DNA of 64,000 nucleotides from Hydractinia symbiolongicarpus (GCF_029227915.1 NC_079878.1:12090001-12154000); one strand, 5' to 3'; shown: positions 11,045 through 24,660, counted from the stretch's first letter. A program made the numbers and translations. The notes: generated by a model not told the origin, from the sequence alone.

Positions 11045-11592
11045 AATACATACATTAGAGCACAATTTCCCCGAATTCCAACATCAGAATTTCTCCCATT
11101 ACTCCAACATCAACGAACAAAAATTCATATTATGGGCCTATCATACCCATTAAAACGATGCTGTCAGTACCTTTATAGTTCCGATAGTGAGAGCAAAAGT
11201 GAGATGGTTTCTTGATGACAATATGCTTCCCATCTATAGCACCAATTCCATTCGGAAAACTCCAACATAGGAAGAATTTATTCGAAATATCCAACCAGGC
11301 ATATTCAGTGTTTGGTGTTGTCAAATATTCAATTCTCAGTTCTTTAATTATTGGCATAGATACATCAAGAATGCCTTCTGTAACAACATTTTAAACTGTG
11401 TTTTATCTAGCCTCAGATAGTTCTTGAAGGCTATAATTTCTAGCTTTAACTCTGTGAATAGAGTAAGAAACACACCATATTGTTGTCTTTTTACGATCCA
11501 TGGTCGAGTCCTTATTCTATTTCTTCTTCTTTCTTTCTCATCTTCCTCGTCAAACAACGACGCTATGAAAGCTGCTCTTTGCACAACCATAT
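11045..11592 (-). pseudogene. PIF/Harbinger (HARBI1-like) transposase relic
   Basis: Three overlapping pieces in shifting frames make up a remnant DDE transposase. The N-terminal part (11348-11590) has 'RTRPWIVKRQQYGVFLTL' and 'FKNYLRLDKTQFKMLL', as in HARBI1-type proteins. The core (11130-11357) has 'WSFPNGIGAIDGKHIVIKKP' with the first catalytic aspartate in AIDGKH and then 'YRNYKGTDSIVLMGM'. A further frameshift near 11130 leads to 'YEFLFVDVGVMGEI' with the second aspartate. The helical region between the first two pieces and the third acidic residue are missing. Wild-type activity is impossible. No terminal inverted repeats were identified. Confidence 0.78.
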
Positions 11593-14500
11593 TGAGCTAT
11601 TGAGTGAAGAAAGCGATAACTTTGTTGCACAGGTGGCGAGACGAGAGCGACTTTTTGATCCTGCAATGTAACAAAATCGCATTACATGCACAGGAAAAAC
11701 ATCGCATCGTCTCCCCAAAGCTTAACTCTTTTCAAAAAAAAATCGCAGCTTCGGTATAAACATAATCACAAGAAACAACCCGTCGTTACCCCGTCCAGCT
11801 AAAACAGTCACTAAGCAATTTATGACAGTAATAGTGGTGTAGCTATCTCACTGCGTTCAGCCTAAGAATTATTGATAAAGAATTTTGTTGTAGCCAAACT
11901 GCATTTGGCTACTTTCTCTTTTTAGCCAGAGCTAGCTACCTAAGCAGCCACAACCGCAACATAAAAATAAATAAGAATATATCAAGCTGAATAAAAACTT
12001 TGAAATAGATAAGGCTAGCTATAAACCTGACTTTAGCAGGATGTTGCCTGGAAATCTACGCTTGTGAATAAATTTTGTATTTCTGGGGTGAATATATTCT
12101 GGTGTTTTCTACTTAAATTGTAAATGAAATTGTAAATTAGTTACAACAAAAATTTTTATTACCAAAGCATGACTCTAATGTTTAATGTTTGCCTTTGTTA
12201 ATGCTGTTTGTAATTGGTTTTTCTTAACATATTCATTTTCTATTCCATTGCTATTCTGCCATTTTCGTTATGCGTCATTTTCTTGCTAACAGCATTGACA
12301 CATTGAACGATAATACTTGTTAAAGCTAAGCACAAAGTCTCAGACAATATTATTTATAATTATATACTTACAAGCAAGCCACCAAGAGAATAATAACATC
12401 TGAAAGTCCCAACAGAATATCAAAAGCACTGAAACACGCACAATGACGTCTTAAATATAATAATTAAACATTAAATTAAAAGCACTAAACCGGAAACAAA
12501 ATATAAAGAATGTTCTAAAACGCTACCTAAAATTTCAACACTAATGTCAAAACAGTAAAAACTTTTCAATCCCTAAATATCCAGCAATAAATCAAACTAA
12601 TACTCATACACTAAGAAAAAGCTCCAAACCAAACACTGAAAACCCAACCTCGGCCCAAGGCATCTTGTATTTTTTCTGACATCTGAACAGCGATCGATGT
12701 AAAAAAGTTACATTAGGCGCTGGGAACGAGGTTGCTGTATTATAATAAAAAGACACTTTGAAAACCATCCCCTATTTCATCACGTGACCAGACGGGTCTA
12801 AAACTACTTTCGAGGTTTTATTTAAAGATAGTTGGGGACGAGAATGGTGATTTGGATCATTTAAAGTCTCTTTGGAGATTGTGTGTTGCAACATATCAAT
12901 ATACCCCAATTTCTGGAAGTTTTGCTGACCTCAGCAATAAATCACGTGATCTTACATAAATAATGCGGCTATCTTAATTAGTTTGTCATGGGTTTTTTTA
13001 TATGCTAACTAACCTAATATAGTAAGGTATTTTTACCCCAACCTCTGACCAGGTCTCACTGAGACCCTAACTTGAATAATCGCAGACAAGAATTAGTGAT
13101 TACCCACAACAAAAAAAACAAAACTAAAAAACTAGGATTTTTTTATTGTTAGTTCGTTGGAAAATTAAAAAAACAAAACAAGTTATATAGCTGAAAATTT
13201 AGAAATGAATACTTCCAATGAAATGCAGGATGATGCGCGTCCTGTTTTTTTATATTTTTCTCAATTTTTCTCAATGTTTTTTAACAAGATAGCAATTTAG
13301 CACCCGGCTCCTTCCAAAGGAAATATGCATTTTTGTTAATACCAAAGCGTTTAGAAAAACTGGGTTCCACTATACGTTGCACGTTTCGGCACAAAACTAC
13401 GTTAATTTTCGTCAAATGATGTAAATAATAGTTGTTTATTTCTCTGCATAGTAAAACGGGTGTGGTTGTCACAATTCTCTACCACGGCGTGTATAAGACA
13501 TCCCTAAAAACCATATTTTGTATATAAAACTTTTGGTTATATTTTTATAACCGAAAATGTGATAAAATGACGAGATTTCATTAGCCGGGAATTTTAGTTA
13601 CTGTTAAGCTGTTTTTAATTCACCGCGATAAGTCTAACCATGTAAATTCCTTGTTATTAGTTAACTTGTTGTTAAGCCATGTCAAATTTTACAGAAATTC
13701 GTCCGTCGCTAAAAAGTGGATAAAATATATCGCATTTGCTTTTCGTATTTTGTAGCACGACTTTGTCTCGCGCATAAACAGACAGTTTAAGGGTTATAAT
13801 AGACTAGTTGGTAGCCTGTATGGATTAATCCAGGGGTTCTACCGGCCTTTATATATCACATTTCGTGTTTCGTAGCACGACATTTTTCCTGCGGACAGAC
13901 AAAAAGACAGAACAGGGGCATTAATAAAGAAACTAGCTGAGTAACTCAGCGTTAAAGGCCTGGTTGAGCGCTTAAGTTCAGATAAATCATGTCTGTCACG
14001 TCCAAGTGGAGAGCTTTAGTACAGGTATACAGTATCTCGCAAATCCAATACAGCACCTCGCATATCCAATACAGCATTTTGAGTGTATTGTACTTTACCA
14101 AAATTAACTTCCCAGCAATTTCACCTGAAATAAAAACACAGGCAACCTGTTGTTAGCCTGTCATAGCAAAAACAGTCAATTTGCGAAATACACTTTCGTG
14201 AAATTTCACGGATTAATCGTGTATGACACTAGAATGAGGGTTTAGTACACACAATGAAGTGCTATCAATACATTCCGTCTTACTTGTGTTTCAGGCGTAA
14301 TAAATTTTCCGCAACTTTGCTATAAAAAAAGACACATACGACAGCCCTTCGTTACCTCGTCTACCCAAAACAGTCAGTCATCCTGATTTTTTTTAACTTG
14401 CTGAATAAGTTTCTGTGAAAGTTCTAAAAGTTATCATGAGCAATAAAAAAGTTACACATCACCTAGCCACAGTAAAGATAATCTATTGTAACCACATAAA

Positions 14501-15585
14501 ATTTCAATACTAAGCTTAATATTTGTTTTGTACATTTTTAAATATGGGTAATCAAATATGAGCCTCAAACGTGGGAAAGAATTTGTCGATTTTTAACGTA
14601 AAATAAGATGCAAAAATAATTTCATGATTTACTTCATTTCAAACAAATGATCCAGAAATTTGTTCAAAATTGTTCAAAAAAGGCCCTAATATTTCAAATA
14701 TTTAAACGGCCAGACAAACACCAATCAAAATTAAACATAATTTAAAAAAAAATTCCTTAAACCATAGTATCTTTAGCATAAGTAAAAATTTAGTAATTTT
14801 GGAAACCTCACTTCCTCTATAACTACATAGGAGGAAAATCAACTTTACGTGTTATAGACCATGTCCATTACCCCCTAGGTTACCTGTTTCCCTCTATATC
14901 GAAAGTTCTATAAATGAAGTTCTATATGCCTGCGTATAGATACGCCGGCATATAGAACTTCAACTGTTGGTAGATATAATATTTTGAAGATTTCAGCATC
15001 GTGGTTTTAGTTATATTAACAGAAAAATCTGTGGAAAAAATAATACTGACTGTTCTTTGACGTCCTAAGATGATTGTGAGTTACTTAACGGTCTAGCCAC
15101 AAACTAATTCAAAATGGATTGCAACCTTCCAATCTTTTGTTTTTGTTTCCATTTCAGCGTTTTCACTTCAACGTTGCGAACTTTGTAACAAGTTTCTTTA
15201 ATTTATTATTTCTTGCATTTCGTCAACTTAGAGCTTGACATACCTTAAGTCAAATGGCTATGAAAGAGTTTGGAACACGCTGTTGAGTAAGGTTTCGAAA
15301 ATTTCTGCCGTGGAGTTAAAAGAAAGTTAAAAACCAGCTAAACTTATTACAATTCTTCTGGTTTATGGAATAAACTAATTATTGTGTTTTTAACTTCTTC
15401 GTACCCATATCTTTATACATACAGTTTATTTTCAGAGTCGTCATACACACCGTCAACAACCACTCTACGTGAAATGGGTTTATTACAAAATTTAAAAATT
15501 CAATATAGAACACAATTGTGTTTCGCGTTTAAACATATTTTGACTGGCATCTTTTAGACAACAAGTTTTGAGAAGCCACCTAGCA
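11593..15585. other. Intergenic, MITE fragments
   Basis: No coding gene recognised. Single arms of dispersed repeats occur: GGCATCTTGTATTTTTTC at about 12660 (related to the hairpin at 38008-38072), CTGGGAACGAGGTTG at about 12721, GGGGACGAGAATG at about 12834, and a diverged CTAGTTGGTAGCC-type repeat at 13700-13935. Confidence 0.4.
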
Positions 15586-16581
15586 CTATTTTAAAGCAGC
15601 GTTTGATAAATTTGACAGCTGGGTATTGCTGTTACCAACAACTCCGTCACCACCATCAGAATACTTCTGCTGATTCAATAACCCTTGTTTAACTTTGAGG
15701 TATATATGTTGTGTTGATTGTCTGAACGGCTTAAACCGAAGTATGTATATGAACGGGTTTAAACAACTGTTTAAACAAATCAGTAGAAATTCAAAATCTC
15801 GTAAATAATGCCGAAATGTACAATCGCAGTGTGGACAATATTGCAAGATATAAATCATTATTGTTGCTGGTATATAAGTGGCAATAAAAATAGTAAGAAT
15901 GATAATGAAAACACGAGTGACTTTTCTTTCCATAATTAAACGCTTAAGACGAAATTCTTCTGCAGCTGTTGAAGTCGTTCGCAGTTGTTTCTTCAGGTCA
16001 GCAGTTTGTCCCCGAAGAAATTTGTATATGCGAACATAGGTTACAACTAGTATAATAAGGGCTGAAAGTATTCCATAGCTTGCAAACGCCATTAAGTAAT
16101 CGATAAATCCAATCTTGATGTAAACAAAAGGTACAGTCAATGAAAACAACCATATACCAGCAGATGTAATCCAGCATTTTCTCCAGCTCAAATATTTTCT
16201 ATACTTCAAAGGGAATGTTATAGCAATGTATCTGTCGATAGAGAGGGCCATCAGATTCAAAATACTTGCTGTAACCGATATAAAAAATGATAAATGCAGT
16301 ATACGCCGTTTCAAAGGTTTATTTTCCTTTATATCTAAACTCTCAGTGGTGTGGTTGTACACAGATATTGGCATGGTTATCACTCCCACAATAAGATCAC
16401 TTATTGCTAAGTTTACAATAAAATACAAAAAAGGTGATCTTAATTTTCGAAGAGGGTCTTTAACAACAACTATAATAATCAGCGCATTTCCCACAGTAGC
16501 AGTAAGCGTGAACAGAACGGACGATGCTGTTGTGAAAATCGACAATCCTTTAGGTGCCCACACGCCACTACAAGAAGTCAT
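15586..16581 (-). CDS. MECA-like class A GPCR, paralog B
   Basis: Intronless 331-residue receptor, very similar to its neighbours A and C through all seven helices. N32 (1.50), D62 (2.50), DRY 116-118, TM6 T-Y-I-P, and an NPFIY at the end of TM7 are present. Like A it has no Cys3.25 and no loop-2 cysteine, while loop 3 reads YCPHCDC. The first extracellular loop (SLDIKENKPLKRR) is the most divergent part, perhaps a ligand-access difference. A 101-nt stretch over TM2 (16370-16470) is identical to paralog A although flanking codons differ freely. Role: G-protein-coupled surface receptor, ligand unknown. Confidence 0.93.
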   Translation of the reverse strand: MTSCSGVWAPKGLSIFTTASSVLFTLTATVGNALIIIVVVKDPLRKLRSPFLYFIVNLAISDLIVGVITMPISVYNHTTESLDIKENKPLKRRILHLSFFISVTASILNLMALSIDRYIAITFPLKYRKYLSWRKCWITSAGIWLFSLTVPFVYIKIGFIDYLMAFASYGILSALIILVVTYVRIYKFLRGQTADLKKQLRTTSTAAEEFRLKRLIMERKVTRVFIIILTIFIATYIPATIMIYILQYCPHCDCTFRHYLRDFEFLLICLNSCLNPFIYILRFKPFRQSTQHIYLKVKQGLLNQQKYSDGGDGVVGNSNTQLSNLSNAALK

Positions 16582-17131
16582 ATTTAAATTCTTTACAGTT
16601 TCTTGTTGTGTGTAATCTATTGTAAGTAAAATTACTACAAGGTTATACTTCTTACGTTGATTTCTATGTCATTACTAATACGTAAATCAAAGAGCTTTGA
16701 CATACCTCTAGCTCATATTAAACCGAGATACCTAAGAAAAAGTTAAAGCTTTGATTCGATGATGTGCTTTGCTTGTATTAAACAAAGGTAGTTAAGAGAA
16801 TTAAAAAGTATTAATGTTCTCTATTACTTTCTAAGGGTATTTCCGTTTGGTTTCCAATAGGGAAATATAGAAGAAACAGCAGCATGTACAAGATAAGCAA
16901 TTAGGCGAGCATGGCATCGTATTAAAAAATGCCTTTTTACAAATGTGACATGGTCAATTGTAAAATATAATACATCTAAATGACGACACGTCTTGCATTT
17001 GGACAATAGCGACCTTTCGAAACAAGGACAGAGGGATCTACGGCGGAGAGAATGTTATTGTTTTTTAACTGTGCATGAGCAGATAAGGGTAAACCCCATA
17101 AAAACAAAGTTGCCGTTTTCCTTTTCTCTAA
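16582..17131. other. Intergenic
   Basis: 5' region of paralog B. A short open frame at 16824-17006 has no recognisable content. Confidence 0.35.
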
Positions 17132-17986
17132 GAATTTCCGCTCGCTACCAAAATATTTGATGACAACCTGCTAATTCGTTGTGTTATCGTGCCAAACATT
17201 CGAAGATATTTGGTCCATGAAGCTCTGAAGATAAAGCACACAAGTGACATTATATCTTACAACAAACGCAAACAAAACGAAACATGTCATAATAAACTCA
17301 CATTTTAAAAGAAATTGCTAACAAAAATACAGCCTATCATTTATGGTTAAAAGTCTTGCGATTGAACCGTTTATGGTCATAAACGGCATTTAGTTGACAA
17401 AAAATCAAAATTTTGATGCAACCATTTCAGCATACTTTTTTATAAACTGTGCTAATTTTTGTCAAAAATAAAGTAAATTTTTAATTTTTGGACAAATTTT
17501 GGCCTAAAATGACATTTAAGGTGGCAAAAAACAAAATTTTGAAGTCACCATCATGTTCAGCATACTTTATTTGTTAACTGTGTCAAATTTTGTTGAAAAT
17601 AAAGTAGTTTTAATTTTTGGACCAATTTTAGCCTAAAATGACATTTAGGTGACAAAAATCAAAATTATAATGTCACTATTATGTTCAGCATTTTTTTTCT
17701 TAACTGTGCCAAATTTTGTCGAAAACAAATACCATTTTTGGCCTGAAACGTCATTTAGATGACTTCCCAGTACTTAGGGAGTTTGGGTGCGAAGTTTAAA
17801 TCTGTGACGTTGCAATTGACCATTTGGGACAGGGTTAGTTAGTTAGTCAGTTAGCAGTTGGAAACCAATACTATCCTCCTCTCAAAGGAATGTGAAATCC
17901 CAGGGTTGATTTTTTCTCAAAAAAAGCTCCAAAAGAAAAAAACGACGGTTTTAAAGAATTTCCTACGCCTTTGGGGGCGGGAATTC
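17132..17986. mobile_element. MITE with internal tandem repeats, copy 1
   Basis: It starts GAATTTCCGCTCGCTACC and ends GGGGGCGGGAATTC, giving ~14-bp terminal inverted repeats. Its left 250 bp match 33776-34020 almost base for base. The middle (about 17390-17760) is a tandem array of a ~120-bp unit containing 'CAAAATTTTGATGTCACCAT'-type and 'GTCGAAAATAAAGTAGTTTT'-type segments. It codes for nothing recognisable. Target duplication is unclear (flank CTCTAA is shared by both copies and may belong to the element). Confidence 0.72.
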
Positions 17987-18617
17987 AAAAATTTGGTTTG
18001 GGTAATCGTAAGTTTCATCTCTACAATTATTCCATTTTAGGGAATAAGCATACCGTAGCCACATCTTAAATCTGGAACTTTCACATGTTTATAAAATGAA
18101 GCATGTAATTCCCCCTTAGCAGGACTTTGGACTGACATGTTTTTATTGCTTCTTTTATATTATATTATCACAACTAAAAATTGTTGAATAAGGATGTGAA
18201 ACTCTTGAATTAATGAATTTAGCTTTCTTTTATTATTATAATGCTCGCTGTAGGTTTGTGATTGTTCAGAGGAGTGAATTCCTGTGTATCTTTTAAGACT
18301 ATTTTTTGTAACTGAACCATGATTTTTTATTCATTTCATACAAAAAGTTGAAGCTGCCCTGCTAAAACGTAACTCAAAATGATAATGACAACTCAGATGC
18401 GTGGCAAAGTAAACAGTAATTTCTATGTTACTTTGTAAGTACCCATAGTCCCCGAAAAAAACCTAAGACACTACCAGTAGTCTTTTCTTAAAACTTTTTT
18501 CTTTGGAACCTATAGTTTCTTTCAGACGTGTAAGGAACAAACATAATACCTGCTACTTATTCTTAGGAAATTTGACACACAAATGTCACCGAGTAGCTAA
18601 TTAACTCATCTCTTTAA

Positions 18618-18738
18618 TAATAGCCATATTCCGTCTGCCTTTCTGTCCAAGAAAGGCGTGTCCTGTTATGGAAACACGAAATGCGATAAATAAAGGACGG
18701 GCGACCCAGTGGGTTTTTTCCACGGGCTAACGACTAGT
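18618..18738. repeat. Short dispersed MITE-like repeat, copy 2
   Basis: Matches 6985-7120: a CCGTCTGCCTTTCTGTCC start, a GAAATGCGATAAA core and a GTGGGTTTTTTCCACGGGCTAACGACTAGT-like end (hairpin within). No coding capacity. Confidence 0.5.
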
Positions 18739-19126
18739 ACACGTTGTATTTTCTGAAATTTTCTATAACAGCATCTATAAAACATAAGAATTGTATTATG
18801 TATTTTATAAAACCTTTGTGTACATTTCTAATTGGCTAGAACAAATCATGTGATAAAACGATGACAGTTTAAATTTACTGTAGCGGCTTCAAAATCACAG
18901 GGAATGTATTTGCTTTGTTTTAAACTTGTGTAAAGGCAAATTCAAGGGGAATTAACCATTGTTATCGATGTTATCCATTTCGTTGAAAATGTTAAAAAGC
19001 GGATTTTTCTACGTGTTTTAACATCTTTCAAGTAAATATTCCTATGTAACAGAAAAAAAGGGAATTTTGTTTATAAAAAAATTCTTTCTTGTTATTCCTT
19101 GAGTTTAATTAAAGTAAACAAAATCA
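18739..19126. other. Intergenic, 3' side of paralog C
   Basis: AT-rich, nothing recognised. Confidence 0.3.
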
Positions 19127-20128
19127 TCAAGTACTGTTTTCTGCTATGTTCGATAGATTTGACAACTGGGTGCAACTGTTACGTGTAACTCTATCACCAC
19201 CATCTGTAGTTTCCGACAGATTACCAAAACGTTGTTTAAATGAACGGTAAATACGTTCGGTGGATTCTTGGAACGGCTGAAATCGTAGTAGATATATGAA
19301 TGGATTTAAGCAACTATTTAATGAAATCAGTAAAAACTGCAGATCTCGTAAATAATGGCGGAATGTACAATCGCAGGTTTTACAATATTGCAAGATATAA
19401 ATCATTATTGTTGCTGGTATATATGTGGCAATGAAAATAGCAAGAATGGTAATGAAGACACGAGTGACTTTTCTTTCCACCATGCATCGATCCAGATGAG
19501 AATCTTCCACCGATGAAGATGTTATTCGGAGTTGCTTTTTCATTTTAGCAGTTTGTATTCGAAGAAATCTGTATATTCGAACATAGGTAATCACCAGAAT
19601 AATGAAGGTTAAAATAATACCATAGTTTGTAAACACCAGTAAATAATCAATAAATCCAATTTTAATGTAAGCAAAAGGTACGGTCAACGAAAACAGCCAT
19701 ATTCCAGCCGATATAGCCCAGCATCTCTTCCAGCACAAATATTTTTTGTGTTTTAAAGGAAATGTGATGGTAATGTACCTGTCAATGGAGAGAGCCATTA
19801 AATTCAAAATACTTGCACTTACTGAAATAAAGAACGATAAATGCAGTGTACGTCGTAGTAGCGGATATTTCTCCAAAATGACCAGGGCTTCGGTGATATG
19901 CGTATACACAGAGATAGGCATAGTCACCATTCCTACGATGAGATCACTTACTGCTAAATTTACTACAAAATACAAAAACGGTGATCTTAACTTTTTCAAA
20001 GGATCTTTAATAACGACCACCACAATCAACATATTCCCTAAACTGGCGATAATTGCAAAAATAGCGGATGATGTTGCTGTAAAAATTGATAATCCTGTCG
20101 GTGCCCATACGTTTTTGCATGATGCCAT
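19127..20128 (-). CDS. MECA-like class A GPCR, paralog C
   Basis: Intronless 333-residue receptor, third member of the same-strand array. N32, D62, DRY 116-118, T-Y-I-P in TM6 and NPFIY in TM7 are present. Cys3.25 and loop-2 cysteine are absent; loop 3 reads YCKTCDC. Unlike A and B, it differs at many synonymous sites across the TM2 region, so it is outside the homogenised tract. The third-loop segment (SSSVEDSHLDRCMVERK) is also divergent from the TAAEEF..KRLIMEKK form of A and B. Ligand unknown; a plasma-membrane receptor. Confidence 0.93.
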   Translation of the reverse strand: MASCKNVWAPTGLSIFTATSSAIFAIIASLGNMLIVVVVIKDPLKKLRSPFLYFVVNLAVSDLIVGMVTMPISVYTHITEALVILEKYPLLRRTLHLSFFISVSASILNLMALSIDRYITITFPLKHKKYLCWKRCWAISAGIWLFSLTVPFAYIKIGFIDYLLVFTNYGIILTFIILVITYVRIYRFLRIQTAKMKKQLRITSSSVEDSHLDRCMVERKVTRVFITILAIFIATYIPATIMIYILQYCKTCDCTFRHYLRDLQFLLISLNSCLNPFIYLLRFQPFQESTERIYRSFKQRFGNLSETTDGGDRVTRNSCTQLSNLSNIAENST

Positions 20129-23100
20129 GTTTCGTTAATCTACTACGTACAGATAACTTTACAAAAAAGATATACCTCATAAACAAGATTGAAAGGTTAA
20201 TATTTTACAATTAAACCGCTTTTCTTTTGTAACACTGGTTATAACTCCTACAGCCTAACAATAATAACAAAGATATGGCATACAATTTGTGCTTTTATGA
20301 AAGAATAGAAAAGCAATTAACGTTAATAACATGGATCATTCAACTCCTTCTATCAATTTCTCAAGGAAGTACAAAATTCTGTTTACTGTAAATTAAGTGT
20401 TCTTAATAACAAACTAATTAGTAAATTATGATTAAAGATCTTTGGTAAAATAATAATGCATCACCAATGAAGATACTAATTACGAAAGCAGTTTCTACGA
20501 CCAGCTTTCATGTAGTAATATTTTTACTGATGATAACATGACATACGATATGTTAAAACATGTTTCACTTAAATAAGTGCGTATTTTTGTTACCAATTTG
20601 TTACACAGCGTGTTCTGTTTTGATCATTTAATAGTTTAATTCCAGGTACACCGCATAATGATGTATTAATTAATATACGTGGGAGATCCATAGCGACCTC
20701 TCTATGATACAAATGGTTTGCTGACGTCTTAATAAATAAGCAAAAAAATGAAGGAAGCCAGTTAAAAAGGCAGAAATGTGTATTTACACTTTATATAGAC
20801 AACATTAATATTCGTGCCATATGCAATTTTAATTACCTAAAAACGTTGAAATGTCTTTTCTTGCATCACTTCCGCCACATAATTTGTTTATTCTAACACC
20901 ATGTGTTTGTATGAATTATAAAGTATTTTTTTAAGCGATAGACCTATCTCATATCTGCTCGTATTCAATTTGTTTGGTGTACCACAAGTTTTTCTTTGCA
21001 TTTTATATAAAAGACCTTAAGGGAATTAATTTTTGCTGGATAGAATTTGCGAGTTTTTCGGGAAAATTAATTCCGTGAAAATTATTGGGGAACTCGCAAT
21101 TTGTTAGATTCGCTCGCAAAGTTTGGATTTTTTTTTCCTTTTTGAAAAATGATTTCGCTATTTTTTTCTTCTGATTTACCTAAAACTTCTTATAATACAT
21201 ACATGAATCTTAACACCAGCAGTCTTTAATTTATGTCTCCCACATAAAAGTCCCTGAAAAACAGTCTATGGTGTCACATAAAATACCATTAAATTCTTTT
21301 TTTCCCCAAAATCGCGAAAATTAGTTCTCCCCTGAAAAATAATTTCCCTAAATGTAAATAACATAGTAACAATCCTCATTTAAAGTTCAAAAAAGTTAAA
21401 GAAATTCACAATTGCACAGCAAATATACAACCTGTACAAGAACAAGCTTATTTCCCTTATTCAAACCTACCTTTGGAAACAAATTGTACACAGAAAAATA
21501 AAATACGCCAAGCACAGGTTCGTAACTGTTCTTTCTGAATTCAAATCAAGCTAAAATTATGCACACATAGCAAACTATAAACCAACCATAATTAACCCTT
21601 AAAGGACAGGTCCTGAAAATATCCGGTTTAAATCGAACAAAGACAACCCTACAGTTGGACTGCTATAACTCCTGAGGAATTAGTCGTTATAAATAGGTGG
21701 TCAGAATGAGAAATAATTAAGCTACCCAAGCATAAACCAATGGCGGCCTAAGTTTCAAGAAGTTGATTGTTTGTTGACTAAAAAGGGTTTTTTCAAAAAC
21801 AGACCGTTCTTTTTGTAAGTATTATTAAAATGTATATATTCATGATATTCATTGACTTATGTCTACAAAATTTCTGTTTGTCCTATTCTTTTTGAGAGAA
21901 AAAAAAAGTAGAGTAGAAGTTGACTATTCACTAGGGAACTTTCTGTTGCATCTGGAGGTTAGAAACGACTGTAAAAGCTTCTAAAGCGCTTGTTTTTTTG
22001 TGTTTTTTTAAACGGTCAGGTAAAAGCTGTGATGTTAAAATTTTGTTGATACATACTTCTAAAACTTTATATCATACAGTAATTGCTCATAAATTAACTT
22101 ATGTTTGTTTCTGTGTTTTCCCGCGTGTATTTTGCGGAACAAAAATGGATATGAAAATAGGTATTTTTTAAAAACAAGAGTTGTTAAAAAAGGAGAGGAG
22201 AAAGAGGGAATCCACAACTCAATTTTTTAAATTCAAACCTAAGTTTTAATGCTCTTTAGGTAGACTTGCTTTCAAAGTACCTGAAAAAGGTATAATACCA
22301 AAAATATTGCAAAACAACTAACTGTGTATGTCAATCTATCTCTTTTGAAAATAAAAGGGACAGTGAAGATCATCCGCATTAAGTAATTCTTACCTGTTTT
22401 AAACTCAATATAGAAAAGTAATAACAAAAATTATTAAAATGTTCAGCTTCCATCGAAAAGGATGAAGTAACTTGATGTTGAGTAAGTCAACTAATTAATC
22501 CAGCTAGAAAATTTGTTCAGGCTGGCAGAAAATGATGAAACTTCCTTTGTTTTATTTTTTCTTTATATTAATGATTCTCGATAATTTATTCAACTTTTTT
22601 GTTCTGCCTCTAAATATTTGATTTCTCTTCAAATATTTAAAATACTGTTAAACAAAGACTAGAAGCACTAATTGTACAAGAAGAGTCTCTAGTGAGAGAA
22701 ATCTTTAACTCCTAATATGGGCAAAATAGTGAATATAAGATTAGGGATCATAGTGTGCGTGAAACGGCAGCTTTTTAATCGGTAATAGGCATGTCTCTTC
22801 ATGTGCAAAAGGGTCTGGTTCCCTCCCCCTGGGAGATTTTCTCTTTCAACAGGATTTTCTTAACACGATTTAATGCCAAATAAAAAATTCAGGAAGAGCA
22901 GAGACTTCTTTAAACTAACTTACAATAAAGACCATAGCATCCTCTTTTTGCAATACACTAAAAATTTCAAGAGATTGAAGTGATAAGATATAAATGGGAA
23001 TCCTTTTTTTATTTTAAAAGCTTTGACACATCTCCTATCTACATAATAGATACTATACAGCAGTTAGGGTCGTCTTTGTTGCCAGTGTCTCATGGTCCCT

Positions 23101-24660
23101 AATACTAATACTAAATTAAAGGGCAGAGTATTAGGGAAGGGATTTATCAGGAGTCAATCCCTCCAGATAAGGTGGTGTTGAGAGGAAATTTACTGGAAGT
23201 CAACTTACCAGGGGTTAATTTTCCGAGGAGGAAGGTAGCTGTTTCATGGATACCTATTTAATCATTTTTTGCAATTGACAAAAACCATCAACTATCCAGT
23301 ATTACAATGCAATTTGAAAGTCCTATTTTCGCAGATACGTAGGCTAAAAAAGTAAGGCATTTAAAACGTACTGGTCGCGTTTTCTGACTTGCCAATAATT
23401 AAAAAGACCATGGCGACGTTAGCAACAATTGTATTCATTTTAAGTTTTGCATCTAATAAATATAATAAAATAATAAGCGTGTCTATCACATCATAACACT
23501 GTATATAACATAACACACCATGCATAGGACTGCTTGTGTATACATATGTAGAGACTGCTTTTCTTATATGTCCACTAGTATTACGTTGTAATACTGAATT
23601 TCATTTATTTCTTGTGCATCATATTTTACTAAATAGCAAAAAGTTTTCCCTATTTTAATGGAAATGCTTGCCTTATTACTTGCTTTGGTATGAAGAGAAA
23701 TTGAATTTTTTTTGAATACTTTTCTTATGCTACTGATGTTGCTAAGGTAAGGTCCTGAAACATAATAAACTGACTATTTAATATTCATTATTTTTGTCAT
23801 GTAGGGGTTCCCTTTTATATTAAAAGAAACCGAATGTCATTGCAACTACTTATACATGAAAAAATAAAAATAATTTGCGGACCATACCTTAAATAATGAT
23901 CAGAATATTGAGATATTGTGATAATAAAAGATCATAGACCGAAAGTCAAGTTGGGCAGCAAAAAAAGTGAAAGAAACCGTAAAATAGTATAGAGAAAAAT
24001 ACTTATATCGATAGCAATTCCTACCAATTTCTAGAAATATTGTTGCCTGTACTTTAAAAAGCGAAGATTTAGAAAATTGCAAAATGTTCCGAGAAACATG
24101 TAACTAAAAGCGAACTTTTTAAAAAGAGATGAAGAAATGTTAATTACTTTAATTGCTGTGCTCTTATTGGTTGATTTCGAGTCTAAAATAAACTTGACAT
24201 GATAATATCTATTTTTTGTTTTTGTTTTGTAGCTGTGGTATAATGTAAACAAGAAAAAAGGCAGTTTCAAGAATGATGAAACTGTAATACACCTTTACGA
24301 TAATTCAATTGTACATGCGTTCCTACAGCTCTCCATCGTTTTACAATATCGAAAAAAAGGAGGTAAAAATCGTGTTTTTATGAGAGTTTGTTAGAGACGA
24401 AAGCGTGTTTTCTCCAGTTTTTTAACTTCCGTCGTCACAATTTCTTTCAAATTTTCAGGAAACGTTAATAATAATAAGATACAACTTATGTATGCTTTTC
24501 ATTAAAAACAAACCGCGGCAAAAAAAGTTATCACGAAAAAACGTGTTTTCTCCTTAATAAACTCTTATAAAAGTGTAATGTTTATATCCTCCGATCGCAA
24601 AATAAGCTGCGATGGAGTGTTAGTTTTCCCGAATTATCGTGAAGGTGTATTAATTTAATT
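20129..24660. other. Intergenic, no gene recognised
   Basis: 4.5 kb without a convincing coding region on either strand. A probable short foldback repeat lies at about 21017-21353, with GGGAATTAATTTTTGC at the left and an inverted GAAAAATAATTTCCCTAAA at the right. The rest is AT-rich. Confidence 0.4.

Noticed and set aside
16226-16615. 129-codon plus-strand frame, with similar ones at 9305-9562 and 19746-20138
   Set aside because: Shadows of the minus-strand GPCR coding sequences, open because of shared codon composition.
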